A stretch of 64,000 nucleotides of DNA from Acidobacteriota bacterium (lineage in GTDB: Bacteria > Acidobacteriota > Thermoanaerobaculia > Multivoradales > JAGPDF01). A program made the translations under genes and the position numbers. Shown here one piece after another: positions 43,009-52,469 of the stretch (its first letter is position 1; every line of letters starts with the position of its first letter). Below the pieces are notes generated by a model, which was not told where the DNA came from, did not search any database, and worked only from the letters and a program-made list of their open reading frames with translations. The DNA lies in contig JACTMI010000028.1 of assembly GCA_014584695.1 (NCBI GenBank), positions 292,234 to 356,233 on the forward strand, in the 5' to 3' direction.

Positions 43009-43530
43009 TCAGGCGAATGCCGCCGCGGAGCGGTGTCGCTTCTCCAGGCTGGAGGTGAGCGCGCGCTCGATCTGCTGTTCGGCGTCGCGCTCCGTCAGAC
43101 CCTTGACGTGGGCCACCTCGCTGACGATGAAGTGCTTCGCGCGCTCGTACATCTTCTTCTCACGAAAGGAGAGGCTCTTCTTCTGACTGACGAAGCGCAG
43201 GTTCTTGAGAACTTCGGCGACCTCGGTGATCCGCCCGGTCTTCATCTTCTCGACGTTCTGCTTGTAGCGCCCCTTCCAGTCCTTCTGCGCGTCGATGTTG
43301 CCGTCCTCGAGGATGTTGAACAGGACTTTGATCTCGCGCGCCTCGCAGAGGGGCCGCAGGCCGACCAGGTCGAGGTTGTCCTTGGGGACCATCACCTTGG
43401 AGTTGCTGGACAGCAGGCGGAGGTGGTAACAGGTCCTTTCGGTACCGTCGATGCGGCTGGGAGCGATCTCCTCGACGATGGTCACACCATGGTTCGGATA
43501 GACGACCTTCTGACCGACCTTGAATGTCAC
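43009..43530 (-). CDS. carD: CarD/CdnL-family RNA polymerase-binding regulator
   Basis: A 173-residue protein with the N-terminal RNAP-interacting Tudor-like domain (TFKVGQKVVYPNHGVTIVEEI, then YHLRLLSSNSKVMVPKDNL) and a helical C-terminal DNA-binding domain (WKGRYKQNVEKMKTG, FREKKMYERAKHFIVSEVA). Such factors stabilise open complexes at rRNA and housekeeping promoters in actinobacteria, myxobacteria and others. GTG 43530 is preferred over GTG 43548 because GGAG lies 8 bases upstream. Confidence 0.94.
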   Translation of the reverse strand: MTFKVGQKVVYPNHGVTIVEEIAPSRIDGTERTCYHLRLLSSNSKVMVPKDNLDLVGLRPLCEAREIKVLFNILEDGNIDAQKDWKGRYKQNVEKMKTGRITEVAEVLKNLRFVSQKKSLSFREKKMYERAKHFIVSEVAHVKGLTERDAEQQIERALTSSLEKRHRSAAAFA

Positions 43531-43558
43531 GTGCCGGGCTCCGTTCACCTAAGTATCG

Positions 43559-43564
43559 ATTTTA
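43559..43564 (-). promoter_or_regulatory. Possible -10 element for carD
   Basis: On the - strand TAAAAT (43564-43559) lies 29 bases before the preferred carD start, in the 200-base gap between carD and tRNA-Leu. No convincing -35 hexamer is seen, so this is weak. It marks the only plausible start for the long - strand train that begins with carD. Confidence 0.25.
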
Positions 43565-43732
43565 CAGGCGGTTGAGACAGTGACCACCGCGCTGTAAGGA
43601 TACTCCAGGTGAGCCTCCGCGTCAAGGCTCCGGGGCCCTCTCCGGATCGAGCAGTCCTCTAGAGTGGACGGTTTTCGGCGGAATCCCGGCGGAAGAGTCG
43701 CGCGCGGGCCCGTAGTAGGATGCCGGCCCGGC

Positions 43733-43818
43733 GCCGGAGTGGCGGAATGGCAGACGCAGGGGACTCAAAATCCCCCGTCCGAAAGGGCGTGCAGGTTCGA
43801 CTCCTGTCTCCGGCACCA
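43733..43818 (+). tRNA. tRNA-Leu (anticodon CAA), CCA encoded
   Basis: An 86-base type II tRNA. The acceptor stem GCCGGAG (43733-43739) pairs with CTCCGGC (43808-43814), followed by A and an encoded CCA (43816-43818). The anticodon stem GGGGA/TCCCC encloses CTCAAAA, giving anticodon CAA for UUG. A long variable arm (CGTCCGAAAGGGCG) and the T-loop GGTTCGACT confirm leucine. It lies on the opposite strand to its neighbours. Confidence 0.96.
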
Positions 43819-43860
43819 CAGTTCCGCCCCGCTTGCGCCTTCTCGGCGTCGGGTCGGATC

Positions 43861-44559
43861 TCAAACCTCGGCGACAGCCCGCATCCGCTCGTCGGCGACG
43901 ACCTTGCCGTCGCGCAGGAGAATTTTCCTCTCGGCGTGCGCGGCGATCTCCTGTTCGTGTGTCACCAGGATCACCGTGTTGCCTTGCTGATGGAGCTCGT
44001 CGAAGAGCCGCATGATCTCCTCGGAGGTCGCGGAGTCGAGGTTCCCGGTGGGCTCGTCTGCCAACAGGATCGACGGGTCGTTGACCAGCGCCCTGGCGAT
44101 CGCGACCCGCTGGCGCTGTCCGCCGGAGAGCTCGTTCGGCTGGTGGCGCGCGCGGTCGCCGAGGCCGACCCGTTCCAGCGCTCGAGCCGCCCGCTCCCGA
44201 CGTTCCTTGCGCGGCAGGCCCGAGTAGACGAGCGGTAGCTCGACGTTCTGCAGCGCGTCGGTGCGCGCCAGGAGGTTGAAGGTCTGGAACACGAAGCCGA
44301 TTTCCTTGTTTCGGATCGCCGCCAGCTCGTGATCGGTCAGCCGCTCCACCGCGGTGCCGTTGAGCACGTAGCTGCCCGAGGAGGGGGTGTCGAGGCATCC
44401 CAGCAGGTTCATCAAGGTCGACTTGCCGCTGCCGGAAGGGCCCATGATCGCGACGTACTCGCCCCTCCGGATCGTGAGGTCCACGCCGTTGAGCGCGCGC
44501 ACCTGCTCGGCGCCCATGTCGTAGACCTTCTCCACCTCCTTCAGCTCGATGATGGCCAT
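43861..44559 (-). CDS. LolD/MacB-type ABC transporter ATP-binding protein
   Basis: A 232-residue ATPase with Walker [32 protein letters not shown] (typical of the MacB/LolD/FtsE group), the signature [15 protein letters not shown] and Walker [14 protein letters not shown]. Such subunits work with FtsX-like permeases in efflux or lipoprotein transport. No permease gene is adjacent; the upstream genes encode a Yip1-type membrane protein and a TolC, so a MacAB-TolC-like efflux role is one possibility. Confidence 0.88.
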   Translation of the reverse strand: MAIIELKEVEKVYDMGAEQVRALNGVDLTIRRGEYVAIMGPSGSGKSTLMNLLGCLDTPSSGSYVLNGTAVERLTDHELAAIRNKEIGFVFQTFNLLARTDALQNVELPLVYSGLPRKERRERAARALERVGLGDRARHQPNELSGGQRQRVAIARALVNDPSILLADEPTGNLDSATSEEIMRLFDELHQQGNTVILVTHEQEIAAHAERKILLRDGKVVADERMRAVAEV

Positions 44560-44581
44560 CGCCCGGCTCCCCCCGCCGCCT

Positions 44582-45319
44582 TCAGCGCAGCGCCGCCATG
44601 GTGAGTTTCAGCAGGATGCCCAGGGCCCAGATGCCGCCCACGACGCCGTAGGCCTTGCCCGCGGAGACGCGGGCCACGATGGTGAACCCCAGGCCGAGCA
44701 GGCCGATGCACCAGGCCGAGAAGAGATCCACGCTGGAAGCCAACGCACGCGCCATCGCGCCGGCGTCCTCGGACAGGAACACCCCGAGATGCGTAGGTAC
44801 CAGGCTACCGCTCTCGAGCTCCCGCATCGAGATCTCCTCGCGGAAGCTCGCCAGACCGAGGCCGACGATCGCCGCGAGAGCGAAGGGCAGGAAGCCGTGG
44901 AGGGTGACCGCGAGGCTGCGACGGAAGTCGAGCTCCGCCCCGAAGAGCCGCAGCGAGACCAGAAAGAGGCCGGCCACGGCGAGGTAAGTGAGGGGCGCGA
45001 AGATGGCCGCCCCCACCACCGAAGAGACGCGCGTCCATCCCAAAATCTGATCCCCGGAGATGCCGGCGGGCAGCGGACGTCCCGACGCTTCGAGGTAGGA
45101 GAGAAACTCCCCCGCGTCGACCTTGGCGTAGCTCGCCCAGACGGCGACGGCGCCGAGCGCGGTGAGCAGGGCCAGCGCCAGCAGCCAAGTCGGCCTGCGG
45201 GCGATCGAGGCGAAGGCCACCCGCGGCGCGGTCAGAGCTCCGATCACGTGCTCCAGCTCGCCAGCCGGCGCCGCTGGCGCCACTGGTTCCTGGATTCCCG
45301 AGCTCCCAGGTCCATTCAT
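44582..45319 (-). CDS. Yip1-domain integral membrane protein
   Basis: A 245-residue protein with a hydrophilic N-terminus and five hydrophobic segments ([73 protein letters not shown] and [14 protein letters not shown]). The layout matches bacterial Yip1/YIP1-family proteins, whose function is poorly defined. The ATG at 45319 is chosen for the GGAG 6 bases upstream; a TTG at 45340 overlapping the tolC-like stop is the alternative. Confidence 0.72.
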   Translation of the reverse strand: MNGPGSSGIQEPVAPAAPAGELEHVIGALTAPRVAFASIARRPTWLLALALLTALGAVAVWASYAKVDAGEFLSYLEASGRPLPAGISGDQILGWTRVSSVVGAAIFAPLTYLAVAGLFLVSLRLFGAELDFRRSLAVTLHGFLPFALAAIVGLGLASFREEISMRELESGSLVPTHLGVFLSEDAGAMARALASSVDLFSAWCIGLLGLGFTIVARVSAGKAYGVVGGIWALGILLKLTMAALR

Positions 45320-45336
45320 CGCCCGCTCCTCCTCGC

Positions 45337-46968
45337 TCAATCGGCGACGCGTACGCTCGATTCTTCCAGCAGGCTGCCGACCGCGCGATGGTACTCCACC
45401 AGAGCGCGCCGGTAGCCCGTGAGGGCGGCGACCAGGCGACTCCGGGCCGCGGTCAGGCTCTCCTGCACCTGGAGGATCTGGAAGCTGGTCGAAAGGCCGT
45501 TCTCGTACTTCTTCCGCTCGGCATCGAGGTTCTTCTCCTCGAGGCGCACCGAGACCCGCGCCGACTCGATCTGCTGGCGCGAAGTCTCGAGGCCACGGAC
45601 CGCGGTGCGCACTTCGGTCGAAACCAGCTGCTCCAGCCGGGACAGCTCGACCCTCCCCTGCTCCAGCTCGACCTCGGCGATGGCGCTGCGGGCCTTGGCG
45701 GTCCGGTTCTGGAGCGGGTACCTGAACTCGAGCGCGATCGACCAGCCGGGGAAATCGAGGTCCGTGATCTGCTCGAGCGCGTCGCCCCAGCCGCCATCCA
45801 GAACCTGGAGCACCTCGCCGCCCGGCCCACGGACGATGACGTCACCGCCGACGCCGTTGAAGCCGTAGGTCGCGGTCAGGTCCAGCCGCGGCTTGAGCTC
45901 CTGTCGCCGGAAGGCGGCGTCCAGCGCGAGGCCGTGGATCGAGGACTTCTGGACTGCGAGCTCGGGCCGCCTGGTCATCGCCTCTTGCAGGGCGGTCGCG
46001 AGCACGGCCGGCCGGGGTTCGATCTCGACCTCCGTCTCCGGCACGATCGTCTTCTCCCACAGCGGGCCCGCGGGCAGGTAGAGAAGGGTCCGCAACAGGT
46101 CCTCGGCGTCGCCGATCGCGGCCCGCGCGCGGATGATCTCCTCCTCGCGCGTGGCAATTCCCGCCTCGCTCTGCACCAATTCGAGCGGCGCCAGCGTGCC
46201 GACCTCGACGCGGGTCTTGTTGTTCTCGTGCAGCTCCCGGGCGAGCGCCAGGCTCTCCTCGGCCACGCGCAGCTGATACCTGCTGCCGACCAGCGACCAA
46301 TAGGCGTTCTCGACCGCCTGGATCGTGGCGGTCACCTGCTGCACGAAACGGTCGCGGGCGATGACATCCGAGTTGCGGGCGATCTCGATCGTGTACTCGG
46401 TCGCCTGACGGCCAAAACCGCGCAGCAGCGGCTGCGAGAAGCTGACGTCGAGGCCGGACGAGAAGGAGGGATTCAGGATCGCGAACTGGGAGTTCGACTC
46501 GAAACGGCCGTTGACCCACTGCAGGCTTCCGGTGCCGCCGGTCGGAAGGAGCTGCGACAGCCCCACGGTGAGTCCCCGCCGATTCTGCTCCTGAACGTCG
46601 GCACCATCCAGGTTGGAGGCTGCCGGGCTCTCGTCCTCCGAGGCGGAGAGGGCACCGTAGAGCCCCAGGTCGTACGCGCCCATCGCCGCCGCGATTCCCA
46701 ACCGGGCACGCTCGCGATCGTAGCGAACCGCCTGGAGCCCGAGGTTGCGTTCGAGCGCCATCCGAACCGCTTCCTGGCTGGTGAGCAGCAGCTGGTCGCC
46801 TTCGACCCGGAGGTCGGGCGCCGCGATCTCGCCGCGGCTCGCCGACGAAACTTCGATCGGCGCGGCCACCCCAGCTGCCGCGGGTGCCGGAAGCGCTCCG
46901 GCCGCGCAAGTCCATAGAAGAGCCAGCGCGGCGACGAGCCGCGCCCCTTCGGATCTGATCTCGGTCAT
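45337..46968 (-). CDS. TolC-family outer membrane efflux protein
   Basis: A 543-residue protein with a signal peptide (residues ~8-35) and the duplicated OEP architecture of long helices and two strand pairs. The first OEP unit is around EAVRMALERNLGLQAVRYDRERA, and the second includes TKARSAIAEVELEQGRVELSRLEQLVSTEVR-like helices and the equivalent of NYLQVL, FQILQVQESLTAARSRLV. It forms an outer-membrane exit duct. The inner partners are not certain; the LolD/MacB-type ATPase two genes downstream is a candidate. Confidence 0.9.
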   Translation of the reverse strand: MTEIRSEGARLVAALALLWTCAAGALPAPAAAGVAAPIEVSSASRGEIAAPDLRVEGDQLLLTSQEAVRMALERNLGLQAVRYDRERARLGIAAAMGAYDLGLYGALSASEDESPAASNLDGADVQEQNRRGLTVGLSQLLPTGGTGSLQWVNGRFESNSQFAILNPSFSSGLDVSFSQPLLRGFGRQATEYTIEIARNSDVIARDRFVQQVTATIQAVENAYWSLVGSRYQLRVAEESLALARELHENNKTRVEVGTLAPLELVQSEAGIATREEEIIRARAAIGDAEDLLRTLLYLPAGPLWEKTIVPETEVEIEPRPAVLATALQEAMTRRPELAVQKSSIHGLALDAAFRRQELKPRLDLTATYGFNGVGGDVIVRGPGGEVLQVLDGGWGDALEQITDLDFPGWSIALEFRYPLQNRTAKARSAIAEVELEQGRVELSRLEQLVSTEVRTAVRGLETSRQQIESARVSVRLEEKNLDAERKKYENGLSTSFQILQVQESLTAARSRLVAALTGYRRALVEYHRAVGSLLEESSVRVAD

Positions 46969-47017
46969 GCCACGTATCCTCTTGGGTCGAAACGCATTCG
47001 CGTCTGTGGTCAGTACG

Positions 47018-48034
47018 TCAGCCCGGGCGAAAAGTTCCGCCTGGCCGAACGACGTCGGCCGCCGGCGCCGACGGAAAGAAACAGGCGGCCTGGCGTCCCG
47101 GGGCGACCTCGATCCTCGGCGGCATCTCCAGCGCGCAGATCTCCCCCGCCTTTGGACAGCGCGGTCGAAAGGGGCAGCCGCCCGGTTCCGGCCCACCGCT
47201 GGCCGGCGAGGTCGGTTCGCGCGGGAGGGCGGACCGGCGAGAACCAGGTCCGGTTCGGACCGTGGCGACGAGCGCCTGGGTGTAGGGATGAAGGGGTTCC
47301 GCCATCACCGCGCCGCACGGGCCGTCCTCGACGATGCGGCCCCGGTACATCACCGCCACCCGATCGGCCAGCCGCTGCACCAGGGGCAGGTCGTGCGCGA
47401 TCCAGACCATCGCCAAGCCCCTGGCCGCCCGCAGGTCCGCGACCAGCCTGGCGATCTGCGCCCGCATCGAGACGTCGAGAGCCGAGACGGGCTCGTCCGC
47501 GACCAGCAGCTCGGGGCGGCTCGCCAGGGCGCGCGCGATCCCGACTCGCTGCCGCTGTCCGCCGGAGAGCTGGTGCGGGTACCTGCCGGCCAAAGCCGGG
47601 TCGAGCCCCACCTCGCGCAGCAGGGAAGCGACTTCGGCCTGCGTTCCTCCGCGCTCGACCAGGGCGTGGATCTCCAGTGGCTCGGCCAGAGCCGCGCCGA
47701 TCCGCAAACGGGGGTTCAGTGAAGCCCAGGGATCCTGGAAGACCATCTGCATGTGGCGGCGCCTGCGCCGCAACTCCCGGTGCGGCAAGGCGAGCAGGTC
47801 CTCGCCCCGGAATCGGAGCCGGCCGGCATCGGGCTCGATCAACCGCAGCAGCGCGCGGCCGAGCGTGGTCTTGCCGCTGCCCGACTCCCCGACCAGTCCC
47901 ACGGTCTGACCGCGCTCCACCGTCAGATCCACTCCCTCGAGCGCGACCACCCGGGCGTCGGCACCCGGCAGCCAAGACCGGCGAAGTGGAAACCACTTGG
48001 AGAGCCCTCGCGCCTCGAGCAGGATCTCGGTCAT
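47018..48034 (-). CDS. oppF: Oligopeptide/dipeptide ABC transporter ATP-binding protein (OppF-like)
   Basis: A 338-residue ATPase with Walker A GESGSGKTT, FQDPWASLNPRLRIG, the signature [15 protein letters not shown], Walker B LLVADEPVSALDVS and the OppD/F-type C-terminal cysteine region (PGGCPFRPRCPKAGEIC) that can bind an iron-sulfur cluster. It pairs with OppD, whose stop overlaps this start (ATGA). No substrate-binding protein or permease gene is in the window. Confidence 0.92.
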   Translation of the reverse strand: MTEILLEARGLSKWFPLRRSWLPGADARVVALEGVDLTVERGQTVGLVGESGSGKTTLGRALLRLIEPDAGRLRFRGEDLLALPHRELRRRRRHMQMVFQDPWASLNPRLRIGAALAEPLEIHALVERGGTQAEVASLLREVGLDPALAGRYPHQLSGGQRQRVGIARALASRPELLVADEPVSALDVSMRAQIARLVADLRAARGLAMVWIAHDLPLVQRLADRVAVMYRGRIVEDGPCGAVMAEPLHPYTQALVATVRTGPGSRRSALPREPTSPASGGPEPGGCPFRPRCPKAGEICALEMPPRIEVAPGRQAACFFPSAPAADVVRPGGTFRPG

Positions 48035-49023
48035 CGCGACCTCACGAGCTCCGCCGCGCGGGCTCGGCACTTGGCGCCGTGCCCAGGCGCGACCTCCACC
48101 CAAGCGGGGATCTCGCGGTCGCACCCATCGAAGCGCTCGCGGCAACGCGGCTCGAACGCACAGCCCGGAAGCCGCTGGGATGCGTCCGGCGGTTGGCCGG
48201 GAATCGCCTCCGGCAGCGCGCCGACGGAAGTGGCGTCGAAACTCGGTGAGGCCGCGAGGAGACCGCGCGTGTAGGGATGGGCAGCGTCTCGAAAGAGGCC
48301 GCCCACCGGCCCCCGCTCGATCACCTCGCCAGCGTAGATCACGGCGGCGCGATCGCAGATCTCCGCGACCAGCGGCAGATCGTGGCTGATCCAGAGCACA
48401 CTCGAACCCGATGCTCGGACCTGCTCGATCAGCGCGTCGACGACCTCGTGCTGCAGGGTCGGGTCGAGCGCGGCGGTCGGCTCGTCGGCGATCAGGAGGC
48501 GCGGCTCTCCAGCCAGGGCTAGAGCCAGCGCCACGCGCTGCCGCTGGCCACCCGAGATCTGATGCGGGTACCGATCGAGCAGCTGGGCCGGCTCCGCGAG
48601 CGCCAGCCGGTCCAGGCGCTCGGCGGCGAGCCGGCGCGCCTCGGCGGCCGATCCGCCACGGTGGGTCCGGATCGTCTCGGTCAGCTGTCGGCCCACCGTC
48701 AGCATCGGGTGGAGCGCGGCCGCCGGCTCCTGCGCCACCAGCCCGATCTCGGTCCCCCGGAGGCGGCGCAACTCCGGCTCGCGCAGCCCGAGCAGGTCGA
48801 CACCGTCGAGCTCGATCGCCCCCCCGACGACTCGGCCCGGCGGCGGCAGCAGGCCGAGCACGGCCAGCGCCGTCAGACTCTTGCCGGCGCCGGACTCGCC
48901 GACCAAGCCAACGACCTCGCCGCTCGCGACGTCGAGGGAGACCCCGCGCACGACTTCGACCCAACCGCCACCTTCGCCTGGGAAGGCGATCCGGAGGTCG
49001 CGAATCGCGAGCAGTGGCGCCAT
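48031..49023 (-). CDS. oppD: Oligopeptide/dipeptide ABC transporter ATP-binding protein (OppD-like)
   Basis: A 330-residue ATPase with Walker A GESGAGKSL, LVAQEPAAALHPMLTVG, the signature [15 protein letters not shown], Walker B LLIADEPTAALDP and the C-terminal cysteine motif (PGCAFEPRCRERFDGCDRE). With OppF it would energise peptide import. It lies 16 bases downstream of the leucyl aminopeptidase gene, which suggests coupled uptake and breakdown of peptides. Confidence 0.92.
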   Translation of the reverse strand: MAPLLAIRDLRIAFPGEGGGWVEVVRGVSLDVASGEVVGLVGESGAGKSLTALAVLGLLPPPGRVVGGAIELDGVDLLGLREPELRRLRGTEIGLVAQEPAAALHPMLTVGRQLTETIRTHRGGSAAEARRLAAERLDRLALAEPAQLLDRYPHQISGGQRQRVALALALAGEPRLLIADEPTAALDPTLQHEVVDALIEQVRASGSSVLWISHDLPLVAEICDRAAVIYAGEVIERGPVGGLFRDAAHPYTRGLLAASPSFDATSVGALPEAIPGQPPDASQRLPGCAFEPRCRERFDGCDREIPAWVEVAPGHGAKCRARAAELVRSR

Positions 49024-49039
49024 CTGCTCGGCCGGGCGC

Positions 49040-50518
49040 TCAGGCGGTGGCGCGACGGGCGAAGCGCGTCAACCAGTCGACGACGAGCGCGACGCCGAAT
49101 CCCGTCGCGCCACGGACCGCCGCGCCCCCCGTGCCGACATAGGCCGGGCCGGCGATGTCGAGGTGCGCCCAACGCACGGGCGCGGCGACGAACTGGGAGA
49201 GAAAGGCCGCCGCGGTCGAGGCGCCACCCCAGCGCCCGCCGGAGTTCTTGAGGTCGGAGTGCGAGCCCTTCATCGCCTCCCCGAACTCCCGCCACAGCGG
49301 CAATCGCCAGAGGCGCTCCCCCACTGCCTCCGCGGAGGCGAGCAGGTCGCCGGCGAGGCGATCGTCAGGGGTGAACAGGCCGGCGCCCGTGGTGCCGAGC
49401 GCCACCACGCAAGCGCCGGTGAGAGTCGAGAGCTCGATCAGGGCGTCCGGCCGCTCGGCGCTGGCCCAGCTCAAGGCATCGGCCAGGACCATCCGTCCCT
49501 CGGCGTCGGTGTTGAGGATTTCGACCGTCTTGCCATTGGCGCAGCGGATGATGTCCCCGGGTCGGTAGGCCTCGCCACCGGGCATGTTCTCGGCCAGGGC
49601 GAGATAGGCCCGCAGCCGCACCGGCAGGTCGAGCAGGGCTGCCGCTTCGAGCACCCCCAGCACGGTGCAAGCGCCGCACTTGTCCCACTTCATCTCCTCC
49701 ATCTGCGCGGCCGGCTTGATGGAGATGCCCCCGGTGTCGAAGGTGATCCCCTTGCCCACCAGCGCGGCCGTGCGCTGGCCGCGCCCGATCTCGATGCGGA
49801 CGAGTCGTGGCGGATTGGACGAGCCGCCGCCCACCGCGAGGATGCCCCCCATCCCCCTTCGCTTCAGCTCCGCGGGCCCGAGCACCTGGATCCTCGCGCG
49901 GTGACGGCGGGCCAGCTTGGCCGCCTGGCGCGCGATCCACTCCGGTGTCGCCAGGTTGGGAGGAGAGTTGCCGAGGTCGCGCGCCAGGATGGCGCCCGCG
50001 GTGACGGCTCGGGCGCGCTCGGTGCCACGCGCGTAAGCGCGGTATTCAGAGGGCGGAGGGAGCAGCTCGCAACGCTCCAAAGCGGCGCTCTTCGCGCTGG
50101 ACAGGTAGGTCTCGAACCGGTACGCGGCCAGCGCCGCCGCCCGCGCCGCACGCTCGGCGCCCGCGACCCCACGTACGGCCTCGTGGTCCGGCAGGACGAT
50201 CCGTAGCTGCCGCGTTCCGGCGACGAGCGCGGCCTCGACGGCGCGACGGACGAACTTCGAAGCCGCCGCTCGGTCGAAATCCCCGCGCTTCCCGACTCCG
50301 AGGGCATGCACGACACCGCTGGCGCCGTCGCCGCTCTCGGCGCTCTGCTCACCCGCGCCCGTCCAGCCCGAGCGTCCGAGGATGCCCGCGATCGCGGACC
50401 GCAGCTCCCGCCCGGCCACCGCGGGAACAGCGATCTCGTCGGCGAAAAGAGGAACCGCCCACCGGCCGGCCGCCCCGCTCTTGCGCCCAACGACCGCCAC
50501 CTCGACCCGATTCGCCAT
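49040..50518 (-). CDS. pepA: M17 leucyl aminopeptidase
   Basis: A 492-residue M17 cytosolic aminopeptidase. The N-terminal macro-like domain is followed by the catalytic domain with the first metal Lys/Asp in GKGITFDTGGISIKP, the metal-binding Asp in MKWDKCGA, and the signature NTDAEGRMVLADALSWA with the catalytic Arg. It releases N-terminal residues from peptides using two metal ions and is usually hexameric. It is the neighbour of oppD-oppF. Confidence 0.95.
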   Translation of the reverse strand: MANRVEVAVVGRKSGAAGRWAVPLFADEIAVPAVAGRELRSAIAGILGRSGWTGAGEQSAESGDGASGVVHALGVGKRGDFDRAAASKFVRRAVEAALVAGTRQLRIVLPDHEAVRGVAGAERAARAAALAAYRFETYLSSAKSAALERCELLPPPSEYRAYARGTERARAVTAGAILARDLGNSPPNLATPEWIARQAAKLARRHRARIQVLGPAELKRRGMGGILAVGGGSSNPPRLVRIEIGRGQRTAALVGKGITFDTGGISIKPAAQMEEMKWDKCGACTVLGVLEAAALLDLPVRLRAYLALAENMPGGEAYRPGDIIRCANGKTVEILNTDAEGRMVLADALSWASAERPDALIELSTLTGACVVALGTTGAGLFTPDDRLAGDLLASAEAVGERLWRLPLWREFGEAMKGSHSDLKNSGGRWGGASTAAAFLSQFVAAPVRWAHLDIAGPAYVGTGGAAVRGATGFGVALVVDWLTRFARRATA

Positions 50519-50530
50519 CGAACGCCTCCG

Positions 50531-51265
50531 TCAGCCGGCCTCCGAGCCTCCACGCAGCCGATCGCGCACCGCCTGCATGTCCTCCCAGGTCGGGCGCTTG
50601 AGCCCTGAATTTCGCAGCAGGGCTGCCGGATGATAGGTCACCATCGTCGGCACGCCCCGCACTTCGAACCAGTTGCCGCGCATCTTCCCGATCGGCGTGT
50701 CGTTGCCGAGCAGAGTCTGCGCGGCGACTCGGCCCAGCGCGACCAGCACGCGCGGGGCGATCGTGTCGATCTGGGCTTCGAGGTAGTGGCGACAGGCGGC
50801 GACCTCCGCCGCCTCGGGGTCGCGGTTGTTCGGCGGGCGGCACTTGACGATGTTGGCGATGTAGACCTGGTCGCGGCGCAGGTCGATCGCCTCGATGATC
50901 CGGGTCAGCAGGTCCCCCGCTCGCCCCACGAACGGCAGACCGGTCCGGTCCTCTTCAGCGCCCGGCCCCTCGCCGATGAACATCAGCTCGGCATGCGGAT
51001 CTCCGGTACCGTACACGGTCTTGTGACGGGTTTCGCAGAGGCGGCACCGGCGGCAAGATGCGACCTCCTCGGCCCACCTCGCCAGCTTAGCCGCACGGTC
51101 GCCCTCGAGCCCCGCCGAAGCGGATGGCGGCGCACCGGTTGCACCGCTCCGGCCAGGACGCCGAGGCGGCGAGCCCTGCCGCACCGGGTGCCGCCGGAGC
51201 TCCTCGAAGCCGAGCTCCGCCAGGTAGCTCAGAACGTCAGCGAAGGGCTGGAGAGGTCGGCTCAC
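50531..51265 (-). CDS. Uracil-DNA glycosylase, family 4/5 type (Fe-S cluster)
   Basis: A 244-residue UDG. Cluster cysteines lie in [11 protein letters not shown] and further downstream ([18 protein letters not shown]). Motif A is [20 protein letters not shown] and motif B is HPAALLRN. It removes uracil from DNA. About 70 N-terminal residues form an extra low-complexity extension, as in phage SPO1-like family 4 enzymes. The GTG start at 51265 overlaps the end of coaBC by 29 bases. Confidence 0.93.
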   Translation of the reverse strand: MSRPLQPFADVLSYLAELGFEELRRHPVRQGSPPRRPGRSGATGAPPSASAGLEGDRAAKLARWAEEVASCRRCRLCETRHKTVYGTGDPHAELMFIGEGPGAEEDRTGLPFVGRAGDLLTRIIEAIDLRRDQVYIANIVKCRPPNNRDPEAAEVAACRHYLEAQIDTIAPRVLVALGRVAAQTLLGNDTPIGKMRGNWFEVRGVPTMVTYHPAALLRNSGLKRPTWEDMQAVRDRLRGGSEAG

Positions 51266-52469
51266 GCGACGGGGCGCTCAGCTCGGTCAAGAACAGATCG
51301 ACCAGGGCCCGCGCGATCTCGGCCTTGGGGCGGCGGGACAGGAACAGGGCATCTCCGCTCTGCCGGTAGACGGTGACCTCGTTGTCTTCGGACGCGAACC
51401 CGATGTCGGCGCGCGAGACGTCGTTGGCAACCAGGAGGTGGGCGCCCTTCTCCTCGAGCTTCCGCTTCGCCTCTTGCTCGTAGGCTCCCGTCTCCGCCGC
51501 GAAACCGACTCGCAGGGCGGCCGGCGCCAGCGCCCGCAGGGACGCCAACAGGTCCGGATTGGGCACCAGCTCCAGCCGGGGCGCGCCGGCCGAGCGCTTC
51601 ACCTTGGCCGTGGCGGCCTCCGCGGGGCGGAAATCGGCGACCGCCGCCGCCATCACGATCAGGTCGGCGCCCGGCGCCGCCGCTCGCAGCGCCGTTGCCA
51701 TTTCGAGCGCGGTCGAGACGTCGACTCTCTCCACCCCGGCCGGCGTTCGCAGGCTCACGGGTCCCGAGATCAAGAGCGTCCGCGCACCGCGGCGCGCGAG
51801 CTCCGCGGCCAGCGCGAAGCCCATCTTGCCGCTGGACCTGTTGGCCAGGAACCGGACCGGATCGATCGGCTCGTGAGTCGGCCCCGCGGTGACGACCGCG
51901 CTGCGCCCAGCCAGATCACGCGGCCGCGCCGCCGCCGCGACCGCCGCGACGACCTCCGGCACGTCGGCCATCCGCCCGAGCCCGCGCTCCCCGGAGGCCA
52001 GCGGCCCTTCGACAGGGCCGACGAGCAAGATGCCCCGCGCGGCGAGCGCCGCGACGTTGGCCCGCGTCGCCGGATGTGCCCACATCGCGGTGTGCATGGC
52101 GGGAGCCGCCAGGATGGGGCCCTCGAATGCGAGCGAGGTGGCGGTCAGAAAATCGTCGGCCAGGCCCCCGGCGAGGTGCGCCAAGAGGTTCGCCGTCGCC
52201 GGGGCGAGGCAGAGCAGATCGGCCCACGCCGCCGCCGCGATGTGCAGCTCCTCTCCGCTGCCGTTGGCATCGAGCCATTCTCGCCGGTAGACGGCGTGGC
52301 CACTGACCACTTCGAGCGCCAGGGGACTGACGAAGCGCTCTGCCGCGGCCGTCAACGCGCAGCGGACTTCGAAGCCCTCGTCGCGCAGACGGCGCACGAG
52401 CTCGGGCGCCTTGTAGGCGGCGATCCCCCCGGAGATGCCGAGCAGGACCCGCCGCGGCTCCGTCTTCAG
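51237..52469 (-). CDS. coaBC: Bifunctional phosphopantothenoylcysteine decarboxylase/synthetase, apparent CTG start
   Basis: About 410 residues. The CoaC half has LLGISGGIAAYKAPELVRRL, the catalytic His in ELHIAAAAWADLL, and PAMHTAMWAHPATRAN. The CoaB half has VVTAGPTHEPIDPVRFLANRSSGKMG, AAAVADFRP and VKRSAGAPRLEL. It performs two steps of coenzyme A synthesis. The only start giving the family N-terminus is CTG at 52469, overlapping the rpoZ TGA (CTGA) with GAGGAGG 7 bases upstream. The next usual start, TTG 52544, would add 25 Gly/Arg-rich residues translated within rpoZ. Confidence 0.93.
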   Translation of the reverse strand: MKTEPRRVLLGISGGIAAYKAPELVRRLRDEGFEVRCALTAAAERFVSPLALEVVSGHAVYRREWLDANGSGEELHIAAAAWADLLCLAPATANLLAHLAGGLADDFLTATSLAFEGPILAAPAMHTAMWAHPATRANVAALAARGILLVGPVEGPLASGERGLGRMADVPEVVAAVAAAARPRDLAGRSAVVTAGPTHEPIDPVRFLANRSSGKMGFALAAELARRGARTLLISGPVSLRTPAGVERVDVSTALEMATALRAAAPGADLIVMAAAVADFRPAEAATAKVKRSAGAPRLELVPNPDLLASLRALAPAALRVGFAAETGAYEQEAKRKLEEKGAHLLVANDVSRADIGFASEDNEVTVYRQSGDALFLSRRPKAEIARALVDLFLTELSAPSREPTSPALR

